14,825 bases of DNA, from positions 1 to 14,825 of the forward strand of contig DATDCY010000192.1 of the NCBI GenBank assembly GCA_036524115.1, written 5' to 3'. Made by a program: the position numbers and the translations under genes. Under the pieces are notes generated by a model. It saw only the letters and a program-made list of their open reading frames with translations, searched no databases and was not told where the DNA came from. Shown in pieces: positions 6,131-13,055 of this stretch (its first letter is position 1; each line of letters begins with the position of its first letter). This DNA is from a bacterium. GTDB taxonomy: Bacteria > JAUVQV01 > DATDCY01.

Positions 6131-6157
6131 GGGCACGCGGGGGCACGTCAGGGCACG
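6131..6157. repeat. Three GGGCACG direct repeats at exact 10-base spacing
   Basis: GGGCACG occurs at 6131, 6141 and 6151, one helical turn apart. The array straddles the stop codon of the large secreted protein (6148-6150) and lies about 65-95 bases upstream of the predicted DinB-like gene start. It may be a regulator site, or chance in GC-rich sequence. Confidence 0.45.
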
Positions 6158-9100
6158 AGCGCGGACTCGTCCCACACCCTCACGTCGTCGAAGATGGTCC
6201 TGGTCCTCGAAGCCGCCAATCCTGCGCCCCCCCTCGCAACACTCGGCAGTACTCCCAAGAGGAAACGGTAGGCCGCTACGGCCCTAAGTCCGGCACCCTC
6301 ATAAACGCGAACCCAGCCGCTGGGGTAGATCTTCACCGTGAGCAGTATGCTCCTGCCGATGGCATGGCTCCTCGCCACCCTCCTCTTGACGCCGCCGGCG
6401 ACGCCACCCACGTTTCCGGTCTGACCGATCTGGACTTCCGTCCCGGTGATCCTCACCCAGCGATAGTGCTTGGGGTCCGTGTAGCCGAAGACCAGGCTGG
6501 CGTTCGGCCACGCCCCGGAGCCCGCCGAGGTGATCTTCACTCGTGCCTGCATCATCCCGGCGCCGATGGGCCTGGCCGACGGATCAAGGGGCGCAATCCT
6601 CGCGAGGTTGGTCAGCGTCAATGATCGCGCCGCGTAGACCCCGGCGCTCGCAAGCCAGCTTCCGGAAACCCTTCTCCAATCCGTGAATGCCGCCCCATCT
6701 GAGAAGTCATCGCGGAATATCGGCCCCGTGGGGTTGCCGACCGTGATCGTGATCGTCTCGGAATCGGTTGAAGACTCGTCCCTGACGGTGAAGGTCACCG
6801 GATAGCTGCCCGCCTGATCGTAGCCCGGGGTCCACGAGAACGCGCCGGTGTCCGGATCAAGAACCGCCCCCGAAGGCATGGCGGCCGCGCCGTATTCCAG
6901 GGTGCCCGAGTCCGGGTCATTCGCGGTGAGCGAGAACTGCAGCGCCTTTCCCTCGGTTGACGCCTTGTCGCCGACAGGGCCGAGGACCGGCGGCAGGTTT
7001 GCTGTCCTAAAGCTCCACCGGGCGCCCGCGTCGGCGTCCGTCGTGCCGCTGGCATTCCTGGCACGCACCTGCCAGGAGTAGGTCGTGTTCGTGTTCAGCC
7101 CGCTCACGCCGACACTGGTGCCGGCGTCGGCGCTTGTCCACCCCCCGGGGCAGATGTCGCCGCCGTCCGTGTCGCAACAGTATTCGTAGCTGGTCGCTCC
7201 GCTGCTCGCGCTCCAACTCAGCGTCAGGCTGGTCGCCTGGCCGGTGGACGCGTTGACCGGCGCGTTCTTGGGGAAGGCCCCTGGGGGATCGCTTACTGCT
7301 ATCGTCACCGTCGCCACGCTCGAACTCACCGTCCCGTCGCTTGCCTGGTAGCTGAACGTGTCGCTCAGGGCTGCCGACCCGTCGTGCACATAGCTGAAAG
7401 AGCCGTCCGCGTTCAACGTCAGCGTCCCGTGCAGCGGGTCCGACACCTTCACCGCCGCCAGTGCATCGCCGTCCACGTCCGTGTCGTTGCCCAACACCCC
7501 CGGAGCGGGCTGGGTGAGCCAGCCCCCTCGCTGCACGACGTGGGCGTCCGCCGCTGCGATCGGCGCGTCATTCACCGGCAGAACGGCGATGGTGAAGGAC
7601 CGGGAGGTCGTCGCCGCACCGTCGTCGACCGAGACGGTGATCGTCACGTGCCCGCTCGCGTCGGCCACGGGGGTGAAGGAGAGGCTCCCCGTGGCCGCCG
7701 GGCTCACATAGGTTACGTCCGGGCCCGGAATGACGTCCGGGTTCGAGGAAACCGCCGTCACGGAGAGGGTCTGGCTCTCTCCCGGCCCCGCGCTGATCCC
7801 GCCAAGGTTCACCACCTGTGCCGCCGAATCCTCGTCGATCGTCACATCCTCGACCGGGTCGAGCGTGGGCGGGTCGTCGACCGTCTTCACGCTGGTGGTC
7901 GCGGCGGCCGTGTTGTTCGCATCGCCGGGAGGCGGGTCGCCGGTGCTGGCGGCAACCGAGGAAGCAGTGACCAACACGGTGCCCTCGGCGAGATCGGCGC
8001 CGGCGGCCACGGTGATCCTGAAGACGGCGCCAGCGCCCGGAGCCAGGGAAGCGGCGGTGTTTGTCAGCGGGCGGCCGGAGCCGAGGTCAAAGGCCGGGCC
8101 CGCTGTCTGCGCTTGAGAGACAAACGCCGTGCCGTCGGGGAATGTCGTCGCCAGCACGACGTCGCGCGCGACGCTTGGTCCGTTGTTGGTCACCGTCAGG
8201 ACGACGTCATACGTCCCGCCGGGTTCGACGGTATCAGGAGAGGTCGCGCTGACGGCCAGATCCGCGGCAGACGCCACGGTCTGCGTCCAGGACGCGACGT
8301 CGTCCTCCGGATGCAGGTCCGGTGTGGTCGAAGCGGCCTGGGCACCGAGCGTGAGCGCAGCCCCCGCTTCGACGGCCGGGTCGACATCGAGCAGCACCGT
8401 GAACTTGTGCTCCACGCCGAGGGTCGCGTAGGGGCGGGAGAACACGATCTGGCCGGTGCCCCCCACGGCGGGGGCGGAGATCGTCCAGCCCGGGCGGTCC
8501 GCCCGCGCGTCCGCGAACGTGCTGCCGGCCGGTACCGCGGTGGTCACGCTCACGTCCTGTGCGGTGTTTGGCCCCGCCGTGCTGAAGGTGATCCAGAACA
8601 ACGCCTTCTTTCCTGCCGTCGCCGCTGTCGTGCCGGCCACGCGCAGCCGGAGATCGGAGTGCACGGCGGTGCGGAACACATCCAGGGCGCCATTGCCGTC
8701 GCCGTTCACGAGGTTGGTCGCGGCGCTCGTGAACACCACCTGCCGGCCATCGCCGCTGATGGCCGGATTCGTGGCGGCGCCGTCCCCCGCCTCGCCTGCC
8801 CTCCCCACGCTGACGAGATCGAGAGTCCCGAGGCGCAGATCCTTGAGGAAGACGTCACTGAAGATGTTCGTGTCGTTGCCTGCAAGGCCAGGGCCTCCGT
8901 TCGAGAAGACGACATATCTCCCGTCAGCGCTGATGGCAGGAGCCGCGCAGTCGAGGATCGCCCGCTCGCCATAGGTGCCGGTGCTCGCGATCCTCGTCGC
9001 CCCCGTCTGGAGGTCCTTGACGAAGATGTCCTGCCAGGTGTTCGTGTCACCGCTCACGAGGTTGTTCGCCGCGCTCTGGAAAGCAACGAAGCGACCGTCG

Positions 9101-11220
9101 TAGCTGAGGACCGGAAGGTCGGAGGAGCCGTTGGCCTGGGCACCCGCGCTGCTGGTGCTCGCCCGCACCGTGACGCCGGTCTCCCGGTTCTTCACGAAGA
9201 TGTCGGCGGCCCCGGTGTCGCCGTCAACGAGGTTGCCGGCCGCACTCCGGAAGGCCACGGAGCGGCCGTCGCCGCTGACGGCGGGAAAATACGAGTCGCC
9301 GTTGGCCTCGGTGCCGCTCGAACCCGTGCTCTCCCTGGTGATCGCGCCGCTCAGCCGGTCCTTGATGAAGATGTCCGATTTCCCGTTGACGTCGCCCGGC
9401 ACGAGATTGGAGGCGAGGCTCGAGAAGGTGACGATGCGGCCGTCATGACTGATGCCGCCGCAGGCGGAACCGCCGTTCGCCTCCACGCCGGAGCTGTCGG
9501 TGCTGACCCGCGTGGTGCTCCCCGCCAGCAGGTCCTTCACGAAGATGTCGGCGGTGGCGTTGGTGTCGCCCTCGACGAGGTTGCCGGCATAGCTCGAGAA
9601 CAGGGCGTACCGGCCGTCGCCGCTGATGGCGCACCCGTTGGCGAGGCCGTCGGCCTGGACGCCGGCCGAGTCCGTGCTGACCCGCGTGGTGACCCCGGTC
9701 TGCATGTCGCGGACGAACACGTCCCAGGTCCCGTTGGAGTCCCCATCAACCAGGGTCGCGGCCCGGCTGGTGAAGAGCACGAAGCGCCCGTCTTCGCTCG
9801 CCGAGAGACCCGAGGACCGGCTGTCCCCCGGAACCGAGAACAGCATCACCACGGTGGCGTCCCGCGCGGAGGCGAGGGCGAGCGACCCCGTCACCGTGTC
9901 CTTCACGAAGACGTCCGCGACGCCGTTGGCGTCTCCAGCGACGAGTCCGGCGTCCTTGCTCCAAAAAGCGACGCGACGTCCATCGGCGCTGATCGCGGGG
10001 CTCCCCGAGTTGTCGGACGCGGCCACGCCGTCGGCGGCGGCGCTGAGAATCGTGATGCTCCCCGAAAGGAGGTCCTTGAGGTAGACGCGGTCGCGGGCGT
10101 AGAACGTCCCGTCGACCAGGTTGGTCGCAGCGCTCCTGAAGACGACATGCCGCCCGTCGGTGCTGGAGGCCTGGGCGGCGAGCTCGTTCGCGGCGACGCC
10201 GTCCGCGTTCGTGCTGGCGCAGACGACCGCACCGGTTTGCAGGTCCTTGACGAAGACATTCAGGCAGCCGCCCGCGAGGTTACTCGCATAGCTCCGGAAC
10301 GTGACGTAGCGGCCGTCGGCACTCAGAAAAGGCTCCGCGGAGTCCCCATTGGCTTGGGCGCCATCCGGCGTGGTGCTCGCGCAGGTGACCAGCCCCGTCT
10401 GCAGGTCCTTGACGAAGAGGCCGCCATTCGCCCCTGCCGTCAGGTTCAACGCGCCGCTTTCGAAGGCGACGTACCTGCCGTCCGCGCTGATGGACGGGGA
10501 GCGCGACCAGTTGTTGCCGCGCACGCCGCTGCTGTTCGTGCTGGCGCAGACGGTCGTCCCGGTCTGCAGGTCCTTGACGTACACGTCTTCCAGACCGTCG
10601 ACGTCACCCGGGACGAGGTCCGTGGCCGCGCTGGTGAAGGCCACGAAGCGGCCATCGGCGCTGATCACGGGTTCCCGAGAGTCGCCGTAGGCCTGGGCGC
10701 CCCCGCTGCCCGTGCTCACCCGGACGAGGGTCCCGACCTCCAGGTCCATACGGAAGATATCGGTTGTGCCGTTGGTGTCGCCATCGACCAGCGTCGAGGC
10801 GGCGCTCTTGAAGACCGCGTAGCGGCCGCCGGAGGCGAGAGCGCCCTCGTCGGAACAGCCGTCCCCCTCGGCCGCGGCGCTGCCGACGCTCACCCGCGCC
10901 GTGGTGCCGGACTGGAGGTCGCGGACGAAGACGTCGCAGGTGGCATTGGTGTCGCCGCTCACGAGATTGGACGCGACGCTCGTGAACGCCACGTACCGGC
11001 CGTCAGCGCTCAGGGCGGCCTTGCCGACCCCGTCGCTGGCGCCGCTTGCGGTGTTGCCCAGGAACGCCGGGTCGGTCACTCCCGAGACCAGTTCGACGGC
11101 GCGGAGCGGGCAGGGGAAGCTCCCCAGGGCGAGCAGGCCCGCGAAGCACAACACCGGGATGCCGACAGTGCTGGTGCGGCGACCGGCGACCCGCGGTGAG
11201 CTGCCCGCGATACGGGACAT
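6148..11220 (-). CDS. Giant secreted beta-propeller / DUF11 / cadherin-like / FN3 / lectin-like protein
   Basis: 1690 residues from ATG at 11220, stop TGA 6148-6150. The frame is open to an ATG at 11295, but MSRIAG at 11220 gives a proper signal peptide: basic start, hydrophobic VGIPVLCFAGLLALG, and a likely cut after PLRA near residue 41. Neither start has a clear Shine-Dalgarno. A TAATAT at 11229-11234 (minus) close to the ATG allows a short or leaderless mRNA. Domains in order: 14 TolB/PD40-like blades (about 44-860; ISADGRYVAF, GDTNGxxDIFVKDLQTG), two DUF11 repeats (about 860-1130; VTNNGPSVARDV), cadherin-like/tandem-95 modules (NDAPIAAADAHV, LGNDTDVDGDAL), an FN3 module, a He_PIG-type Ig-like module and a C-terminal concanavalin-like domain (FRDDFSDGAAFTDW). 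No LPXTG, PEP-CTERM or C-terminal membrane anchor is seen, so it is probably free or loosely attached outside the cell. Adhesion or glycan binding is inference. Confidence 0.9.
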   Translation of the reverse strand: MSRIAGSSPRVAGRRTSTVGIPVLCFAGLLALGSFPCPLRAVELVSGVTDPAFLGNTASGASDGVGKAALSADGRYVAFTSVASNLVSGDTNATCDVFVRDLQSGTTARVSVGSAAAEGDGCSDEGALASGGRYAVFKSAASTLVDGDTNGTTDIFRMDLEVGTLVRVSTGSGGAQAYGDSREPVISADGRFVAFTSAATDLVPGDVDGLEDVYVKDLQTGTTVCASTNSSGVRGNNWSRSPSISADGRYVAFESGALNLTAGANGGLFVKDLQTGLVTCASTTPDGAQANGDSAEPFLSADGRYVTFRSYASNLAGGCLNVFVKDLQTGAVVCASTNADGVAANELAAQASSTDGRHVVFRSAATNLVDGTFYARDRVYLKDLLSGSITILSAAADGVAASDNSGSPAISADGRRVAFWSKDAGLVAGDANGVADVFVKDTVTGSLALASARDATVVMLFSVPGDSRSSGLSASEDGRFVLFTSRAATLVDGDSNGTWDVFVRDMQTGVTTRVSTDSAGVQADGLANGCAISGDGRYALFSSYAGNLVEGDTNATADIFVKDLLAGSTTRVSTDSSGVEANGGSACGGISHDGRIVTFSSLASNLVPGDVNGKSDIFIKDRLSGAITRESTGSSGTEANGDSYFPAVSGDGRSVAFRSAAGNLVDGDTGAADIFVKNRETGVTVRASTSSAGAQANGSSDLPVLSYDGRFVAFQSAANNLVSGDTNTWQDIFVKDLQTGATRIASTGTYGERAILDCAAPAISADGRYVVFSNGGPGLAGNDTNIFSDVFLKDLRLGTLDLVSVGRAGEAGDGAATNPAISGDGRQVVFTSAATNLVNGDGNGALDVFRTAVHSDLRLRVAGTTAATAGKKALFWITFSTAGPNTAQDVSVTTAVPAGSTFADARADRPGWTISAPAVGGTGQIVFSRPYATLGVEHKFTVLLDVDPAVEAGAALTLGAQAASTTPDLHPEDDVASWTQTVASAADLAVSATSPDTVEPGGTYDVVLTVTNNGPSVARDVVLATTFPDGTAFVSQAQTAGPAFDLGSGRPLTNTAASLAPGAGAVFRITVAAGADLAEGTVLVTASSVAASTGDPPPGDANNTAAATTSVKTVDDPPTLDPVEDVTIDEDSAAQVVNLGGISAGPGESQTLSVTAVSSNPDVIPGPDVTYVSPAATGSLSFTPVADASGHVTITVSVDDGAATTSRSFTIAVLPVNDAPIAAADAHVVQRGGWLTQPAPGVLGNDTDVDGDALAAVKVSDPLHGTLTLNADGSFSYVHDGSAALSDTFSYQASDGTVSSSVATVTIAVSDPPGAFPKNAPVNASTGQATSLTLSWSASSGATSYEYCCDTDGGDICPGGWTSADAGTSVGVSGLNTNTTYSWQVRARNASGTTDADAGARWSFRTANLPPVLGPVGDKASTEGKALQFSLTANDPDSGTLEYGAAAMPSGAVLDPDTGAFSWTPGYDQAGSYPVTFTVRDESSTDSETITITVGNPTGPIFRDDFSDGAAFTDWRRVSGSWLASAGVYAARSLTLTNLARIAPLDPSARPIGAGMMQARVKITSAGSGAWPNASLVFGYTDPKHYRWVRITGTEVQIGQTGNVGGVAGGVKRRVARSHAIGRSILLTVKIYPSGWVRVYEGAGLRAVAAYRFLLGVLPSVARGGAGLAASRTRTIFDDVRVWDESALVP
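8650..11091 (-). repeat. Fourteen tandem beta-propeller blade repeats (about 174 bases each)
   Basis: I count 14 coding repeats of about 58 codons with the pattern ISADGRYVAFxSxAxNLV-GDTNGxxDIFVKDLQTG. Blades 4-6 have lost the GDTNG loop. Blade 8 has a short N-terminal insertion. Blades 3-5 each carry a Cys in the same place (TVCAS, VTCAS, VVCAS), pointing to recent local duplication. Boundaries are approximate. Confidence 0.85.
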
Positions 11221-11363
11221 GAATGTGAATATTAGCGAAAGAATCCCGAGAATTCCAGGGGGATTCCGGATTCTGAACGCTGCCGCCGGCTCCATGCGCC
11301 AACGCCACGGCCAGGGATCCTTTGCCGCTAAGAGCGGATTGTCTCAGTGCAGGGGGCCGGCCC

Positions 11364-11825
11364 TCAACAAGCCGTGCGACGCATGCGGTGCACCATTTCG
11401 TCCAGCTTCTGCAGGAAGAGGGAGCGCTCGCGCTTCGCGAACGGCGCCGGGCCGCCCCCGGAGATCGTCCCGGCCTCGCGGAGGTCCGCCATCAGGTTGC
11501 GGGTCGCCAGCGCGTCGCCGACGGAGTCCTCCGTGTGCACCTTCCCACGCGGGTCGATCGCGCCCGCCCCGGCGGCGACGCAGCGCGCTGCCAGCGGGAT
11601 GTCCGCGGTGACGACGATGTCCCCGGCGCGGGCGCGCGCGGCGATCCAGTCGTCCGCGGAGTCCAGCCGGCCGCCCGCGACGATTTCGAGCCGGACGGCG
11701 CCCCCGTCGGGCAAGCGCATCCGGGAGTTCGCGACGAGGACCACGGGGATGCCGTAGCGGGCGGCGACCCGGTAGACCTCCTCCTTGACGGGGCAGGCGT
11801 CGGCGTCGACATAGATCGTGCTCAC
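11364..11825 (-). CDS. YaiI/YqxD family (UPF0178, DUF188) protein
   Basis: 153 residues, the usual length for the family. The start is a GTG at 11825 giving VSTIYVDADACPVKEEVYR; DADACPVK at 7-14 is the family signature. Also present are the middle motif DIVVTADIPLA and the segment GKVHTEDSVGDALATRNLM. The fold is PIN-nuclease-like with conserved acidic residues, but no activity is firmly known. The GTG overlaps the lipA stop as GTGA (11822-11825), so it is probably co-transcribed and translationally coupled with lipA. The stop TGA is at 11364-11366. A weak five-base hairpin (CCGCT/AGCGG, 11325-11337) follows without a T-tract, so termination is unclear. Confidence 0.92.
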   Translation of the reverse strand: MSTIYVDADACPVKEEVYRVAARYGIPVVLVANSRMRLPDGGAVRLEIVAGGRLDSADDWIAARARAGDIVVTADIPLAARCVAAGAGAIDPRGKVHTEDSVGDALATRNLMADLREAGTISGGGPAPFAKRERSLFLQKLDEMVHRMRRTAC

Positions 11826-12667
11826 GCGCGGTGTAGCTCCCGCGCCCGGTAGGAGCTGCGCACCAGCGGCGCCGCGGCGACCCGCGCGATGCCGGCGGCG
11901 CGGCCGGCGTCCGCGAGCGCCGCGAATTCCGTCGGCGCCAGATACCGCTCCACCGGCAGGCTCGTGGCGCGCGGCTGCAGGTACTGGCCGACGGTCAACA
12001 CCTCGACGCCGGCGTCCGCGAGGTCGCGCATCACGGCGACGATCTCGGCGGGCTCTTCGCCGAGGCCGACCATGAGACCGGACTTCGTCGGGACGGCGAC
12101 GGCGATCTCGCGCGAACGGCGCAGCAGCGCGAGCGAGCGCCCGTAGTCGGCGCCGGGGCGCACGCGCGGGTAGAGGCGCGGGACCGTCTCCACGTTGTGG
12201 GCGAGGACGTCCGGGGCTGCGGCGAGCACCGTCTCGAGCGCCCCCGGCGCGCCCGCGAAGTCGGGGACCAGGACCTCGACGCGCGCCCGGGGGACGGCCG
12301 AGCGGACCGCGCGGATCGTCGCCGCGAAGTACGCCGCGCCCCCATCCGCAAGGTCGTCGCGGGTCACCGAGGTCACGACCGCGTAGTCGAGCCCGAGCCG
12401 GGCGACGGCCGCGGACACCGCGGCGGGCTCGCCGGGGCCCGCCGGCGCGGGGGCCCCCGTGGCGACGGCGCAGAAGCCGCAGCGGCGGGTGCAGCGGTCG
12501 CCGAGGATGAGGAACGTCGCGGTGCCCGCGCCGAGGCACTCGCTGATGTTCGGGCAGCGCGCGGACTCGCAGACGGTCGCCAGGCCCAGCTCGCGCATCA
12601 GCCGCCGCACCGCGTGGCCGCCGGCCGGGTCGCGAGCCGTCGGCAGCACCCAGGCCGGCTTGCGCAT
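11822..12667 (-). CDS. lipA: Lipoyl synthase
   Basis: Radical SAM enzyme that inserts two sulfurs into the octanoyl group on lipoyl domains (E2 subunits, GcvH). 281 residues from ATG at 12667 (MRKPAWVLPT), a normal length. The auxiliary-cluster Cys are C33-x4-C38-x5-C44 (CESARCPNISEC). The radical SAM motif C59-x3-C63-x2-C66 (CTRRCGFC) follows. The C-terminal RSSY supplies the serine ligand of the auxiliary cluster. TSVTRDDLADGG, HNVETVPRLYP, TKSGLMVGLGE and VGQYLQP are also standard. The frame stays open to 13135, but the extra part is not LipA-like. A GGCGGG lies upstream. A TTGACA at 12703-12698 (minus) has only a poor -10 (CACGAT). No lipB or lplA is in view. Confidence 0.97.
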   Translation of the reverse strand: MRKPAWVLPTARDPAGGHAVRRLMRELGLATVCESARCPNISECLGAGTATFLILGDRCTRRCGFCAVATGAPAPAGPGEPAAVSAAVARLGLDYAVVTSVTRDDLADGGAAYFAATIRAVRSAVPRARVEVLVPDFAGAPGALETVLAAAPDVLAHNVETVPRLYPRVRPGADYGRSLALLRRSREIAVAVPTKSGLMVGLGEEPAEIVAVMRDLADAGVEVLTVGQYLQPRATSLPVERYLAPTEFAALADAGRAAGIARVAAAPLVRSSYRARELHRA

Positions 12668-12862
12668 GGGCGCATCGTGACCCGCCGGCGGCCGGCCTGT
12701 CAACGCCGCGGGGCGGTCTCTTGCGTCCGCCTCTCGTCGAGCTGCGTGCGGGCCTCGGCTCAGCGGCCGCACGGCACCGCCCCGCCGCCGCGGGCACGCA
12801 GGGCGAGACGAAAGTGAACAGGCGCCCCCGGGCCGCGGCCCGGCACCGTCACGGGGACCCGG

Positions 12863-12889
12863 GCGGCGGATGTTCGCCGCTGATTTTGC
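12863..12889 (+). terminator. Hairpin plus T-rich run, terminator-like, with no visible upstream gene
   Basis: GCGGCG (12863-12868) and CGCCGC (12875-12880) enclose a 6-base loop and are followed by TGATTTTGC. It resembles a short intrinsic terminator on the plus strand, directly before the EF-G -35 element. No plus-strand gene is seen upstream. It could end a small RNA or insulate the EF-G promoter from antisense readthrough of lipA. Confidence 0.35.
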
Positions 12890-12918
12890 TTGACAAATCC
12901 GCCTCAGATCACTACCTT
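12890..12918 (+). promoter_or_regulatory. Sigma-70-type promoter of the EF-G gene
   Basis: A perfect -35 TTGACA (12890-12895), a 17-base spacer and the -10 TACCTT (12913-12918). The predicted start near 12925 gives a leader of about 130 nt to the ATG at 13056. Confidence 0.6.
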
Positions 12919-12936
12919 TCCTCTTCTTCATTCCGT

Positions 12937-12955
12937 GTCCCCGCGCGACGGGGAC
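12937..12955 (+). other. Hairpin in the EF-G leader
   Basis: A perfect 7-bp stem GTCCCCG/CGGGGAC with a 5-base loop, starting about 12 nt into the predicted transcript. A second, weaker stem TCCCC/GGGGA follows (12968-12989). The long structured leader could protect the mRNA or control translation. No known riboswitch was recognised. Confidence 0.4.
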
Positions 12956-13055
12956 GCCGCGACGACCTCCCCGCCACGACAGAGGGGGATTCGCTGCGGC
13001 ACGACGGGCGGGCTTGGAACAGCGGGCCGCGGGTGGCGGCCGGGGAACGGAGCAG

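Larger units (their letters stand above)
12668..13055. other. Divergent intergenic region between lipA and the EF-G gene
   Basis: This 388-base gap holds no convincing gene. It contains a possible minus-strand TTGACA for lipA (12698-12703), a perfect 16-base palindrome CCGGGCCGCGGCCCGG (12828-12843), a hairpin followed by a T-rich run (12863-12889), and the EF-G promoter and leader. Open frames across it lack family resemblance and Shine-Dalgarno sites. Confidence 0.6.

Noticed and set aside
4944-6146. 400-residue minus-strand frame spanning the CpXC and DinB-like genes
   Set aside because: It is out of frame with both recognised proteins and has a low-complexity Arg/Ser-rich translation.
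8650-11091. Regular about 174-base periodicity as a possible CRISPR or non-coding repeat array
   Set aside because: The repeats are in frame, diverged at wobble positions, and encode beta-propeller blades; there are no short identical repeats with unique spacers.
7384-11199. 3.8-kb open frame on the plus strand opposite the propeller gene
   Set aside because: It lies wholly antisense to a coherent secreted multidomain protein. Its Arg/Gly/Ala/Asp/His-rich translation follows from GC-rich codons and the repeated blades and shows no family resemblance.
11325-11337. Terminator after the YaiI-family gene
   Set aside because: Only a five-base stem with a three-base loop and no T-tract on the transcribed strand.
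12674-12703. lipA promoter from TTGACA at 12703-12698 (minus)
   Set aside because: The -35 is perfect but the best -10 is CACGAT and would give a leaderless start; too weak to list as a feature.
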